Source: Burkholderia arboris (lineage in GTDB: Bacteria > Pseudomonadota > Gammaproteobacteria > Burkholderiales > Burkholderiaceae). Taken from it: a stretch of 64,000 nt of DNA. The DNA is taken from contig NZ_CABVPX010000019.1 in NCBI RefSeq assembly GCF_902499125.1, positions 97,547 through 161,546 on the forward strand, given 5' to 3'. Shown here one piece after another: positions 20,418-28,921 of the stretch. Numbering within the stretch: the stretch's first letter is position 1; every line of letters begins with the position of its first letter. The notes below the pieces were generated by a model. The model saw nothing but the letters and a program-made list of their open reading frames with translations, was not told the DNA's origin and did not search any database. A program made the translations under genes and the position numbers.

Positions 20418-22384
20418 TGTTGCGTCGGGACGGTACCGTCCCCCTGCTCCGTTGCCTCGGCGGCCGTGCCGTTACGACGGCCGAGGCCGCGGCGCTTCAG
20501 GTGCACCATCAACAGCGAGATCGCCGCCGGCGTGACGCCCGAGATGCGCGACGCCTGCCCGATCGTTTCCGGCCGGAACTCGTTCAGCTTCTGGCTCACT
20601 TCGAACGACAGCCCACGCACTTCGCGGTAATCGATGCCATCCGGCAAACGCGTGTTTTCGTTCGCGTCGTTGCGTTCGATCTCGGATGCCTGGCGCTCGA
20701 TATAGCCCTGATACTTGATGCCGATCTCGACCTGCTCCTTGATCTGCTCGAGCAGCACCGGATCGTCGGCCAGCGGCTCCGCAGGGCCGCATTCGCCACC
20801 CTTCAGGCCGCACACGCCGTCGTAGCTGATGCCCGGGCGGCGCAGCAGTTCGGCGAGGCTGTATTCGTGATCGATCGCCTTGCCCAGCAGCGCAGTCGCC
20901 TCTTCCGGCGGCAGCGTCTTCGGCGTGACCCACGTCGACTTCAGGCGTTCGGTTTCACGTGAAACAGCGTCGCGCTTCCGGCTGAATGCATCCCAGCGTG
21001 CGTCGTCGACGAGACCCAGTTCGCGGCCGACCTCGGTCAGACGCATGTCGGCATTATCTTCACGCAGGCTCAGCCGATATTCGGCGCGGCTCGTGAACAT
21101 CCGGTACGGCTCGGCCACACCGCGCGTCACGAGATCGTCGACCAGCACGCCCAGGTAAGCCTGGTCACGGCGCGGGCACCATGCGTCCTTCTCCTGCACG
21201 TAGCGGCCTGCATTCAGGCCGGCCAGCAGGCCCTGTGCGGCCGCCTCTTCGTAGCCGGTCGTGCCGTTGATCTGGCCCGCAAAGAACAGCCCGTTGATCG
21301 CCTTCGTCTCGAGCGACGCCTTCAGCGCGCGCGGGTCGAAGTAGTCGTACTCGATCGCGTAGCCGGGGCGAAGGATGTGTGCGTTCTCGAGGCCGCGCAT
21401 CGAGTGCACGAGCTCGAGCTGGACGTCGAACGGCAGGCTCGTCGAGATTCCGTTCGGGTAGAACTCGTTGGTCGTCAGCCCTTCCGGCTCGAGGAAGATC
21501 TGGTGCGATTCCTTCGATGCGAACCGGTGGATCTTGTCCTCGATCGACGGGCAATAGCGCGGGCCAACGCCTTCGATCACGCCTGTATACATAGGCGAAC
21601 GGTCGAGACCGCCGCGAATGATGTCGTGCGTGCGCTCGTTCGTGTGCGTGACCCAGCACGGCAGTTGCTGCGGATGCTGCTCCGCGCGGCCCAGGAACGA
21701 GAACACGGGGATCGGATCGAGGTCGCCCGGCTGCTCGTCGAGCTTCGAGAAATCGATCGTCCGGCCGTCGATACGCGGCGGCGTACCGGTCTTCAGGCGG
21801 CCCTGCGGCAGCTTCAGCTCCTTCAGGCGCGACGACAGCGACACGGCCGCCGGATCGCCCGCACGGCCGCCCGTGTAGTTGTTCAGGCCCACGTGGATCT
21901 TGCCGTCGAGGAACGTGCCGGCGGTCAGCACGACTGCACGGGAGCGGAAACGGATGCCGATCTGCGTGACGGCGCCCACTACGCGGTCGCCTTCGACCAT
22001 CAGGTCGTCGACGGCCTGCTGGAACAGCCACAGGTTCGGCTGGTTCTCGAGCCGGTGGCGGATCGCCGCCTTGTACAGGATGCGGTCAGCCTGCGCGCGC
22101 GTCGCCCGCACGGCCGGGCCCTTCGACGAATTGAGGATCCGGAACTGAATGCCGCTCTCGTCCGTCGCGGCGGCCATTGCGCCGCCCAGCGCGTCGACTT
22201 CCTTGACCAGATGGCCCTTGCCAATGCCGCCGATCGACGGATTGCAGCTCATCTGTCCGAGCGTTTCGATGTTGTGGGTCAGCAGCAGCGTCTTCGCGCC
22301 CATACGGGCGGACGCCAGCGCGGCTTCCGTGCCGGCATGACCGCCACCGACGACGATGACGTCAAATTCTGTGGGAAAAAGCAT
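20414..22384 (-). CDS. mnmG: tRNA uridine 5-carboxymethylaminomethyl modification enzyme MnmG
   Basis: FAD-dependent partner of MnmE that makes cmnm5U/nm5U at the wobble position. N-terminal FAD motif VGGGHAGTEAALASARMG, family signature NPSIGGIGKGHLVKEVDALGG, and the conserved C-terminal helical domain. 656 residues. The coding sequence contains a near-perfect parS site (20951-20966) that encodes part of FSRKRDAVSRETERL. Confidence 0.98.
   Translation of the reverse strand: MLFPTEFDVIVVGGGHAGTEAALASARMGAKTLLLTHNIETLGQMSCNPSIGGIGKGHLVKEVDALGGAMAAATDESGIQFRILNSSKGPAVRATRAQADRILYKAAIRHRLENQPNLWLFQQAVDDLMVEGDRVVGAVTQIGIRFRSRAVVLTAGTFLDGKIHVGLNNYTGGRAGDPAAVSLSSRLKELKLPQGRLKTGTPPRIDGRTIDFSKLDEQPGDLDPIPVFSFLGRAEQHPQQLPCWVTHTNERTHDIIRGGLDRSPMYTGVIEGVGPRYCPSIEDKIHRFASKESHQIFLEPEGLTTNEFYPNGISTSLPFDVQLELVHSMRGLENAHILRPGYAIEYDYFDPRALKASLETKAINGLFFAGQINGTTGYEEAAAQGLLAGLNAGRYVQEKDAWCPRRDQAYLGVLVDDLVTRGVAEPYRMFTSRAEYRLSLREDNADMRLTEVGRELGLVDDARWDAFSRKRDAVSRETERLKSTWVTPKTLPPEEATALLGKAIDHEYSLAELLRRPGISYDGVCGLKGGECGPAEPLADDPVLLEQIKEQVEIGIKYQGYIERQASEIERNDANENTRLPDGIDYREVRGLSFEVSQKLNEFRPETIGQASRISGVTPAAISLLMVHLKRRGLGRRNGTAAEATEQGDGTVPTQQ
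20951..20966. promoter_or_regulatory. parS site inside mnmG (15/16 match)
   Basis: GGTTTCACGTGAAACA differs from the palindromic consensus TGTTTCACGTGAAACA only at the first base. It lies within mnmG, about 1.3 kb from the parA start. ParB binding at such sites is well established in bacteria. Confidence 0.8.
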
Positions 22385-22833
22385 GGTGGATTCCGCACGC
22401 AGAGCTGCGCACGAACCTATCAGAGAAATGTATGGGCCGAATTATAGCGGGTTCGCTTTTCACCCGAATGCCGTCCGAATGGTAGGGTCTGTGCATTTCG
22501 TCGATTTTTGGCTGTGAACAGGTGAATCCAGGGTGTCGGACCCGCTCTGGCAATGGCTGTGGACGGTACACCGTACATCGTTGTGTCCGTGCAAAAACTT
22601 GGCCACGACGAGCACATAACCCGATCGATATCTGTGACCCGCGAGACAAAACAGACGCGGCACGCTGTGCCCACCCTCCTCCTCACGGCATTTCTGCCGG
22701 TTGCCCCAATACTTGTCCACTGCGGTTCCACGCATCGCCGGTCTGTGGAGCGAACCGCCCCTGCACAGAACTTGAGACTATTCCCCCGCCACTTATCCCC
22801 AGACCGCGTGCCATCGAAACCTCGCCCACAAAC

Positions 22834-22864
22834 AAAAACGGCGTGTTTCACGTGAAACACGCCG
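22834..22864 (-). terminator. Intrinsic terminator of the liv cluster, overlapping parS
   Basis: On the minus strand, 28 bases after the livF stop, the 26-base perfect palindrome 22839-22864 is followed directly by five T (22838-22834) and then GTTTG. Stem GC content and T run meet the criteria for rho-independent termination. The centre of the stem is the parS core. Confidence 0.65.
22844..22859. promoter_or_regulatory. parS site, exact consensus
   Basis: TGTTTCACGTGAAACA, the perfect 16-base ParB site. It is the core of a longer perfect palindrome (22839-22864) in the 507-base gap between livF and mnmG. The rest of this gap (22385-22838) has no gene that I can support. It holds a DnaA-like 9-mer with one mismatch (TTATCCCCA, 22793-22801). 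Confidence 0.92.
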
Positions 22865-22891
22865 CCCGTTTCCCGCCAACTACCCAAGCCA

Positions 22892-23650
22892 TCAAGCCGT
22901 CTTCTTCGCCAACCCCAGGTACGTTTCGATCACACGCGGGTTCTGCGCAAGCTCGGCAGCCGGCCCTTCCAGCGCAAACTCACCGGTCTCCAGCACATAA
23001 CCGTAGTCCGAGATCTGCAATGCCGCCCGCGCGTTCTGCTCGATCAGCAGCGTCGCCACGCCCGTCCCGCGCAACGCGCTGATGATATGAAAAATCTCCT
23101 TCACGATCAGCGGCGCCAGCCCGAGGCTCGGTTCGTCGAGCATCAGCAGATCGGGCTTACCCATCAGCGCACGGCCGACCGCGAGCATCTGCCGCTCGCC
23201 GCCGGACAGCGTGCCGGCTGCCTGCTTGCGGCGCTCCTTCAGCCGCGGGAACAGCGCGAACACGTGATCGAGCTGGTCGAGGAAGTTCGATTCGCCAGCC
23301 TGCTTGCGGCGATACGCACCCAGCACGAGGTTGTCCTCGACCGTCATCGTGCTGAACAGCTCACGCTTTTCCGGCACGAGGCACATCCCGCGCGCGACAC
23401 GCTGCTCGACCGGCAACGCGCCGACGTCGTTGCCGCGATACACGACCGCGCCCGACGCATGCCCTGTTACCGGCAATGCACCCATGATCGCGTTCAGCAG
23501 CGTCGACTTGCCGGCACCGTTCGGGCCGATCACGCTGACAATCTGCCCCGCACCGACCTTGATCGCCGCGCCGTGCAGCGCCTCCACCTTCCCGTACCGG
23601 ACCGCCAGCCCGCGCACTTCGAGAATCGGCATCGTCGTGTCCGTCATCAC
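22892..23650 (-). CDS. livF: Branched-chain amino acid ABC transporter ATPase (LivF type)
   Basis: Cytoplasmic ATPase. Walker A GPNGAGKSTLLN, signature TLSGGERQMLAVGRAL and Walker B LLMLDEPSLGLAP are intact. 252 residues. Its start overlaps the preceding permease-ATPase gene by four bases. Last gene of the first liv cluster. Confidence 0.95.
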   Translation of the reverse strand: MMTDTTMPILEVRGLAVRYGKVEALHGAAIKVGAGQIVSVIGPNGAGKSTLLNAIMGALPVTGHASGAVVYRGNDVGALPVEQRVARGMCLVPEKRELFSTMTVEDNLVLGAYRRKQAGESNFLDQLDHVFALFPRLKERRKQAAGTLSGGERQMLAVGRALMGKPDLLMLDEPSLGLAPLIVKEIFHIISALRGTGVATLLIEQNARAALQISDYGYVLETGEFALEGPAAELAQNPRVIETYLGLAKKTA

Positions 23651-25431
23651 TCCACCCCGCCCAGATACGCTTCGAGCACCGCCGGGTCCTGCTGCACATC
23701 CTGCGGCAGCCCTTCCGCGATCCGCGTGCCGAACTCCATCACCACCAGCCGGTCGGTGAGATTCATCACGAAATCCATGTCATGTTCCACGAGCAACACG
23801 CTCATGCCTTCGGCCTTCAACCGTCGCAGCAGGTCGGCGAGTTGCTGCTTCTCCTGGTAGCGCAGCCCGGCCGCCGGTTCGTCGAGCAGCAGCAGCGTCG
23901 GATCGCAGCACAGCGCGCGTGCGATTTCGAGAATCCGCTGCTGGCCGAGCGCGAGGCTGCCCGCTTCGTCGTACATGTGCTTCTCGAGCCCCACGCGGCG
24001 GATCTGGCGTGCGGCTTCAGCCAGCAGTTGCGCTTCCTCATGCGCATTGAGCCGCGCGATGCTGCGCCACACGCCCGTATGGCCGCGCAGATGCGCACCG
24101 ATCGCGACGTTCTCGAGCACCGTCATCGCCGGCAGCAACTTCACGTGCTGGAACGTACGGCCGATGCCGCGGCGAACGATCTGGCGCGACGTGAGCCCGT
24201 CGATACGCTCGCCACGGAACGTGATCGTGCCGCCCGTCGGCTTCAGCACGCCCGTCACGAGGTTGAACGTGGTCGACTTGCCAGCGCCGTTAGGGCCGAT
24301 CAGTCCGATGATCTGCCCCGCTTTCACGTCGAAGCTGACGTCGTTGACGGCGACGAGCCCGCCGAACTGCTTGCGTGCGTTGTCGACGACGAGCAGCGGC
24401 TCGCCGGCCGCCGGCTTCGCACGCTGCGGCAGCGGATCGGCCTGCTCGGGCACGTGGGCACGCGGCCCGCGCGGGAACAGCCTCGCAACGAACGGCCACA
24501 CGCCCTGGCGCGCGTACTGCAGCAGCAGCACCATCAGCACGCCGAACACGATGATCTCGAAGTTGCCTTCCGAACCGAGCAGCTTCGGCAGCAGCGTCTG
24601 CAGGTAGTCCTGCAGCACGGTGAGAATCGCCGCACCGAGCACCGCGCCCCACACGTGCGACACGCCACCCACCACGGCCATGAACAGGAATTCGATCCCG
24701 TGGTTCAGGCCGAACGGGGTCGGGTTCACCGCACGCTGCAAGTGCGCGTACAGGAAGCCCGACACGGCGGCCAGCACCGCTGCGTAGACGAAGATCACCA
24801 CGCGCATCCACGCGGTGTTCACGCCCATCGCCTCGGCCATCACGCCGCCGCCGCGCAGTGCGCGGATCGCGCGCCCCGGGCGGCTGTTCAGCAGGTTCTG
24901 CACCGACACGATCGCGGCCAGCACCACGGCCCAGATCAGGAAGTACAGGCTGCGGCCGCTTTCGAGCGTGATGCCGAACAGGTTCAGCGCCGGAATCCCG
25001 TTGATCCCGTCGTACTTGCCGAGCAGTTCGAGGTTGCCGAACAGGTAGAACAACGCGAGGCCCCACGCGATCGTGCCGAGCGGCAGGAAGTGCCCGGACA
25101 GCCGCATCGTGACCGCGCCCAGCACGAGCGCGACGAGCGCCGTCAGCACGACGCCGACGATCAGCGCGAGCCACGGCGACACGCCATAGCGCGTCGTCAG
25201 GAACGCGGTTGCATACGCGCCGATACCGACGAACGCGGCCTGCCCGAAGCTCGTCATCCCGCCGACGCCCGTCAGCAGCACGAGCCCGATCGCGACGATC
25301 GCATAGAGGCCGATGTAGTTCAGCAGCGTAATCCAGTACTCGGGCACCTGCAGCGCGCCGGGCAGTACCGGCAACGCGAACAGCACCACGAGAAACACCC
25401 AGAAGGTCTTGTTGCGTACCATCGTCTTCAT
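23647..25431 (-). CDS. Fused branched-chain amino acid ABC permease (LivM) and ATPase (LivG)
   Basis: One reading frame of 594 residues joins two usual subunits. Residues ~1-315 are a LivM-like membrane domain (GLVLLTGVGGMTSFGQAAF, VVGGVSHVWGAVLGAAIL). Residues ~345-594 are a LivG-like ATPase (Walker A GPNGAGKSTTFN at ~379, LALGQQRILEIARAL, LLLDEPAAGL). The linker (~316-344) is Pro/Arg rich. ATG 25431 lies four bases after the livH stop. No stop or frameshift lies between domains, so the fusion is real. Confidence 0.93.
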   Translation of the reverse strand: MKTMVRNKTFWVFLVVLFALPVLPGALQVPEYWITLLNYIGLYAIVAIGLVLLTGVGGMTSFGQAAFVGIGAYATAFLTTRYGVSPWLALIVGVVLTALVALVLGAVTMRLSGHFLPLGTIAWGLALFYLFGNLELLGKYDGINGIPALNLFGITLESGRSLYFLIWAVVLAAIVSVQNLLNSRPGRAIRALRGGGVMAEAMGVNTAWMRVVIFVYAAVLAAVSGFLYAHLQRAVNPTPFGLNHGIEFLFMAVVGGVSHVWGAVLGAAILTVLQDYLQTLLPKLLGSEGNFEIIVFGVLMVLLLQYARQGVWPFVARLFPRGPRAHVPEQADPLPQRAKPAAGEPLLVVDNARKQFGGLVAVNDVSFDVKAGQIIGLIGPNGAGKSTTFNLVTGVLKPTGGTITFRGERIDGLTSRQIVRRGIGRTFQHVKLLPAMTVLENVAIGAHLRGHTGVWRSIARLNAHEEAQLLAEAARQIRRVGLEKHMYDEAGSLALGQQRILEIARALCCDPTLLLLDEPAAGLRYQEKQQLADLLRRLKAEGMSVLLVEHDMDFVMNLTDRLVVMEFGTRIAEGLPQDVQQDPAVLEAYLGGVE

Positions 25432-25435
25432 CGCG

Positions 25436-26491
25436 TCACTCCTCTTCCTCTTCCGCATGCGGCGTCACGAAGCTCCGCCACAGCAGCACCGGAATGATCA
25501 GCGTGAACACGATCACCTCCTTGTAGGCACTCGCCCAGAACGACGAATACGATTCGAGCACACCGACCAGCAGCGAGCCGGCGGCCGCGAGCGGATAGCT
25601 GACGAGCCCGCCGATGATCGCGCCGACGAAGCCCTTCAGGCCGATCAGGAAACCCGAGTCGTAGTAGATCGTCGTCAGCGGGCCGACGAGGATCCCGGAC
25701 AGCACGCCGAGCCCCGCCGCGAACGTGAACGCGAGCCGCCCCGCTTCCGTCGTGCCGATGCCCACGAGCCGCGCGCCGAGCCGGTTCACCGACGTCGCGC
25801 GCAGCGCCTTGCCGGCGATCGTGCGGCCGAAGTACACGTAGAGCGCACCGATCAGCACGAGCGCCGTGACGACGACCAGGATGCTCTGCACCGACACCGT
25901 CATGCTGCCGATCGCGATCGACGCATCCGAGAAGCCGTTGGTGCGCGAGCCTTCCGCGCCGAACATCACGAGCCCGAGGCCGACCATTGCGAAGTGGACG
26001 GCGACCGACACGATCAGCAGCAGCAGCGTCGTGCCTTCGGCGATCGGCTGGTACACGAGCCGGTAAACGAACGGCCCCATCGGCACGACGATCGCGAGCG
26101 TCAGCGCGATCTGTGCGAGCATCGGCATCGGCTGCGCGGCAAAGCTGCGCGTGATCGCGAACACCGCGAGCGGCAGCAGGATGTAGCGGCTGCCGAGCGT
26201 CGCGAGCGTGCGGCCGAGCTGATGGCGGCGTTCGCGATGCCGGATCAGGCCGCCGACTTCGAGCAGGAAACACGCGATGCCCATCACGAACAGCAGCCAG
26301 CAGGTGGCGGGAAATTTCTGCGCCTGTAACGCGGCAAGCGTCAGCGCACCGTAGGCGACGAATTCGCCCTGGGGAATGAAGATCACCCGCGTGACGGAAA
26401 ACACCAGCACGAGCGCCAGAGACAGCAATGCATAAATGGCGCCGGTCGTGATGCCGTCTTGCGCGAGGATCGCCGCAATCGAGAGATCCAT
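25436..26491 (-). CDS. livH: Branched-chain amino acid ABC transporter permease (LivH type)
   Basis: Membrane subunit with about eight hydrophobic segments. Starts MDLSIAAILAQDGITTGAIY; the N-terminal block VFSVTRVIFIPQGEFVAYGA and the C-terminal KGFVGAIIGGLVSYPLA are typical. 351 residues, somewhat longer than E. coli LivH, with extra residues after the third helix. The Glu-rich tail (EEEEE) is unusual but short. Confidence 0.9.
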   Translation of the reverse strand: MDLSIAAILAQDGITTGAIYALLSLALVLVFSVTRVIFIPQGEFVAYGALTLAALQAQKFPATCWLLFVMGIACFLLEVGGLIRHRERRHQLGRTLATLGSRYILLPLAVFAITRSFAAQPMPMLAQIALTLAIVVPMGPFVYRLVYQPIAEGTTLLLLIVSVAVHFAMVGLGLVMFGAEGSRTNGFSDASIAIGSMTVSVQSILVVVTALVLIGALYVYFGRTIAGKALRATSVNRLGARLVGIGTTEAGRLAFTFAAGLGVLSGILVGPLTTIYYDSGFLIGLKGFVGAIIGGLVSYPLAAAGSLLVGVLESYSSFWASAYKEVIVFTLIIPVLLWRSFVTPHAEEEEE

Positions 26492-26690
26492 ACGTTTCGT
26501 GTATCGAGAATGCTGCGGAGAAACGAAAGACGGGAACGGCCGGGGCGCGGACGACACGACAGGCGCGTCAGGCGCCACGCGGCGGGCCCCGCTGGTTCCA
26601 GGCGGCACGGGCGCGGCCTGTCAGGCCCGGCGCCCTGCCGCCGGCGGGCACGGCACCGTTCGCGCCGCGCACGCCGGTTTCACGTGGTGC

Positions 26691-27848
26691 TTACTCGGCC
26701 TGCAGCTTCCACTTGCCGTCGACGATCTGCACCATCACGCGTGCACGCGTATCGAAGCCGTTGTGATCGGTCGCCGTCATGTTGATCACGCCGTGCGACA
26801 CGGGCAGGTCCTTCACGCTTTCGATCGACGCGCGCAGCGCCTCGCGGAACGCCTCGGTGCCCGGCTGGCCCTTCTTCAGCGCTTCCGGAATCGCGCGCTG
26901 CAGCAACAGCCCCGCATCCCACGCATGGCCGCCGAACGTCGCCAGCGAACCCGCGCCGTAGGCCTTCTCGTACGCAGCCTTGTAGCCGAGCGCCGGCTTC
27001 TTCACCGGGTTCGAATCGGGCAGCTGGTCGGTCACGAGCACCGGGCCGGCCGGCAGGATCTCGCCTTCGCAATCCTTGCCGCACACGCGCAGGAAGTCGT
27101 TGTTCGCGACGCCGTGCGTCTGGTACACCTTGCCCTTGTAGCCGCGCTCCTTCAGCGTCTTCGCCGGCAGCGCCGCCGGCGTGCCGGAGCCCGCGATCAG
27201 CACCGCATCCGGGTTCGAGCCCATCAGCTTCAGCACCTGCCCCATCACCGACGCGTCGGTGCGGTTGAAACGCTCGTTCGACACGACCTTCAGGCCGTTC
27301 TTCGCGGCCGCCGCGTTGAACGTGTTGTACCAGCTGTCGCCGTACGCATCCGCGAACCCGATGAAGCCGACCGTCTTCACGCCGTGCTTCGCCATGTAGC
27401 CGGCGATCGCGTCGGCCATCAGCTGGTCGTTCTGCGGCACCTTGAACATCCACGCACGCTTCGCGTCCATCGGCGCGATGATCTGCGCGCTCGCCGCGAG
27501 CGAGATCGTCGGCGTCTTGCCCTGCGATACCGGGTCGAGCATCGCGAGCGAGTTCGGCGTGACGGACGAGCCGATGATCGCGTCGACGTGGTCCTCGTCG
27601 ATCAGCTTGCGCACGTTCTGCACCGCGCGGCTCGTGTCGGAGGCGTCATCCAGCACGATGTACTGGACGCTCTTGCCCGCGATTTCCTTCGGCAGCAGCG
27701 CGATCGTGTTCTTTTCCGGAATCCCGAGCGACGCGGCCGGCCCGGTGGCCGATAGCGTCACGCCGATCTTCACCTGCGCCGACGCCGTTGCCGCCGCGCA
27801 CACGAGGCCCGCGGCGAGCACGGCCTCCATCCATCGATTCATCTTCAT
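26691..27848 (-). CDS. Periplasmic branched-chain amino acid-type binding protein
   Basis: ABC substrate-binding protein of the Leu/Ile/Val family. Signal peptide 1-24 (MEAVLAAGLVCAAATASAQ), then VKIGVTLSATGPAASLGIPE and FIGFADAYGDSWYNTF. 385 residues. First gene of the liv cluster that continues with livH, livMG and livF; a 200-base GC-rich spacer with hairpin potential separates it from livH and may raise its expression relative to the membrane genes. The true substrate may be another amino acid or an aromatic acid. Confidence 0.88.
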   Translation of the reverse strand: MKMNRWMEAVLAAGLVCAAATASAQVKIGVTLSATGPAASLGIPEKNTIALLPKEIAGKSVQYIVLDDASDTSRAVQNVRKLIDEDHVDAIIGSSVTPNSLAMLDPVSQGKTPTISLAASAQIIAPMDAKRAWMFKVPQNDQLMADAIAGYMAKHGVKTVGFIGFADAYGDSWYNTFNAAAAKNGLKVVSNERFNRTDASVMGQVLKLMGSNPDAVLIAGSGTPAALPAKTLKERGYKGKVYQTHGVANNDFLRVCGKDCEGEILPAGPVLVTDQLPDSNPVKKPALGYKAAYEKAYGAGSLATFGGHAWDAGLLLQRAIPEALKKGQPGTEAFREALRASIESVKDLPVSHGVINMTATDHNGFDTRARVMVQIVDGKWKLQAE

Positions 27849-28625
27849 TTACGTTGTCTCCAAACGCTGCTCGAAAAAGCCACGGGTCGCTCGGGCGGCT
27901 CCCGGTCTCCAAACAAGTTAATATCTTAATTATCTCGCCCAGCCGCGCCCATGCTCGTTTTCCCGTGAAACGCCGCACCCATGCGCCGCATGCCGGCCGA
28001 AACGGTCGTTCGACCGTCACGATGCGCAACAGCGGTGTCGTCAGGATGAAGCAGGCGAAGAAATGCAGGATCGTGCGGGAGATCGATGCGGGCGCAACGA
28101 TGGCGGGAAGGCATGCCGATCCGGCCGGACGGGGCCGGGCCGGCGAACGGTGAAACGTCGGAAAACCGGCGGGTCATGAGGATGCGGATACGGATGCAAG
28201 CGCAACGACCCGCGATGGCGTCGCAACGCGCATACAGGCCGCAGAACGGCTCGGGAAAGCCGCGAAGACCTGTCCCGCACCTCGCGACGAACGAGCGGCG
28301 CCAGCCGCCCCTCCTGCCCCGAACCATCGTCCTGCGCTGCTCATCCAACCGCACTCCCTCTTCTGCATTCTGCTTGTAGGAGAACTGCCGACCGTTTTCC
28401 CGACCGCGCGGTCGGCGAAAGCTGAGTGTAACGGACGCGTTTCGCGCACGCCAACCGGGTAAGCCCGGACAGCGCGTGCGCAATGGCGCGCCGTCTGCAA
28501 ACGAATCACGGGAACAGGAAAAGCGGAGGGACGACGCGAAGCGCGGAAGAGAGGCGGTGCGAATGCAGGCGCGACAGGATGATCGCGCCGGCCGATGCAC
28601 CATCGGTGGCAATCCGTGCACGCAA

Positions 28626-28790
28626 ATGAAAAAGCGCTGTTGGATTCCGTCCAACAGCGCTTTGGGGTCCGGGCACTTTGTGCCTCGATTGTCTCCTCGT
28701 TCTCCACCTGCAAATTCGTTTCGCGGTGCATCAGAACTAGGACGAAGATTAAAGGACCTTTCATACTGCGACAACTTAGCATTTACCCCT
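28626..28790 (-). promoter_or_regulatory. Candidate leader/attenuator region with Leu/Ile/Val-rich start
   Basis: On the minus strand an ATG at 28764 opens MKGPLIFVLVLMHRETN. Six of seven residues in the LIFVLVL run are branched-chain. Two leucines use TTA and CTA, very rare codons in this GC-rich genome. About 100 bases later comes a small hairpin and a strong terminator (28631-28663). This resembles a leader-peptide attenuator or a short terminated RNA. The frame stays open through the terminator and the ribosome site is weak, so the case is incomplete. The remaining gap 27849-28625 shows no gene; AT-rich DNA at 27915-27932 may hold the promoter of the binding-protein gene. Confidence 0.35.
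28631..28663 (-). terminator. Strong intrinsic terminator between the two liv clusters
   Basis: Perfect 14-base arms AAAGCGCTGTTGGA (28631-28644) and complement (28650-28663) with a five-base loop. On the minus strand the stem is followed by TTTTTC. It lies about 260 bases beyond the livM stop of the second cluster. A small hairpin (GGCAC/GTGCC, 28671-28683) precedes it. Confidence 0.88.
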
Positions 28791-28921
28791 ATGGTGCATC
28801 GCCGCACGAAAATGGGGCACCAGCCGGCCGCGCGGCGCCGGCCCGAGCCCGCTGCGACGCCCTTCCGGAGCATGCCGGATGGTGCTTCGCATCAACGCCC
28901 GGTGACGCGCGCTGCACGCAT

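Noticed and set aside
22385..22838. Chromosomal origin next to mnmG
   Set aside because: Only one DnaA-like site with a mismatch and no dnaA, rpmH or rnpA; the parS explains the notable signal here.
23783..23798. Possible third parS (TGTTCCACGAGCAACA)
   Set aside because: Two mismatches break the palindrome, and the bases encode the conserved VLLVEHD motif of the ATPase domain; chance match.
26679..26692. parS-like half-site GGTTTCACGTGG
   Set aside because: Only the left half matches; the right half does not form the palindrome.
28174..28782. 202-codon minus-strand reading frame in the gap between the liv clusters
   Set aside because: It runs through the strong terminator, is rich in Arg, Ser and Ala as expected for non-coding GC-rich DNA, and matches no family; only the Leu/Val-rich start is kept as a leader candidate.
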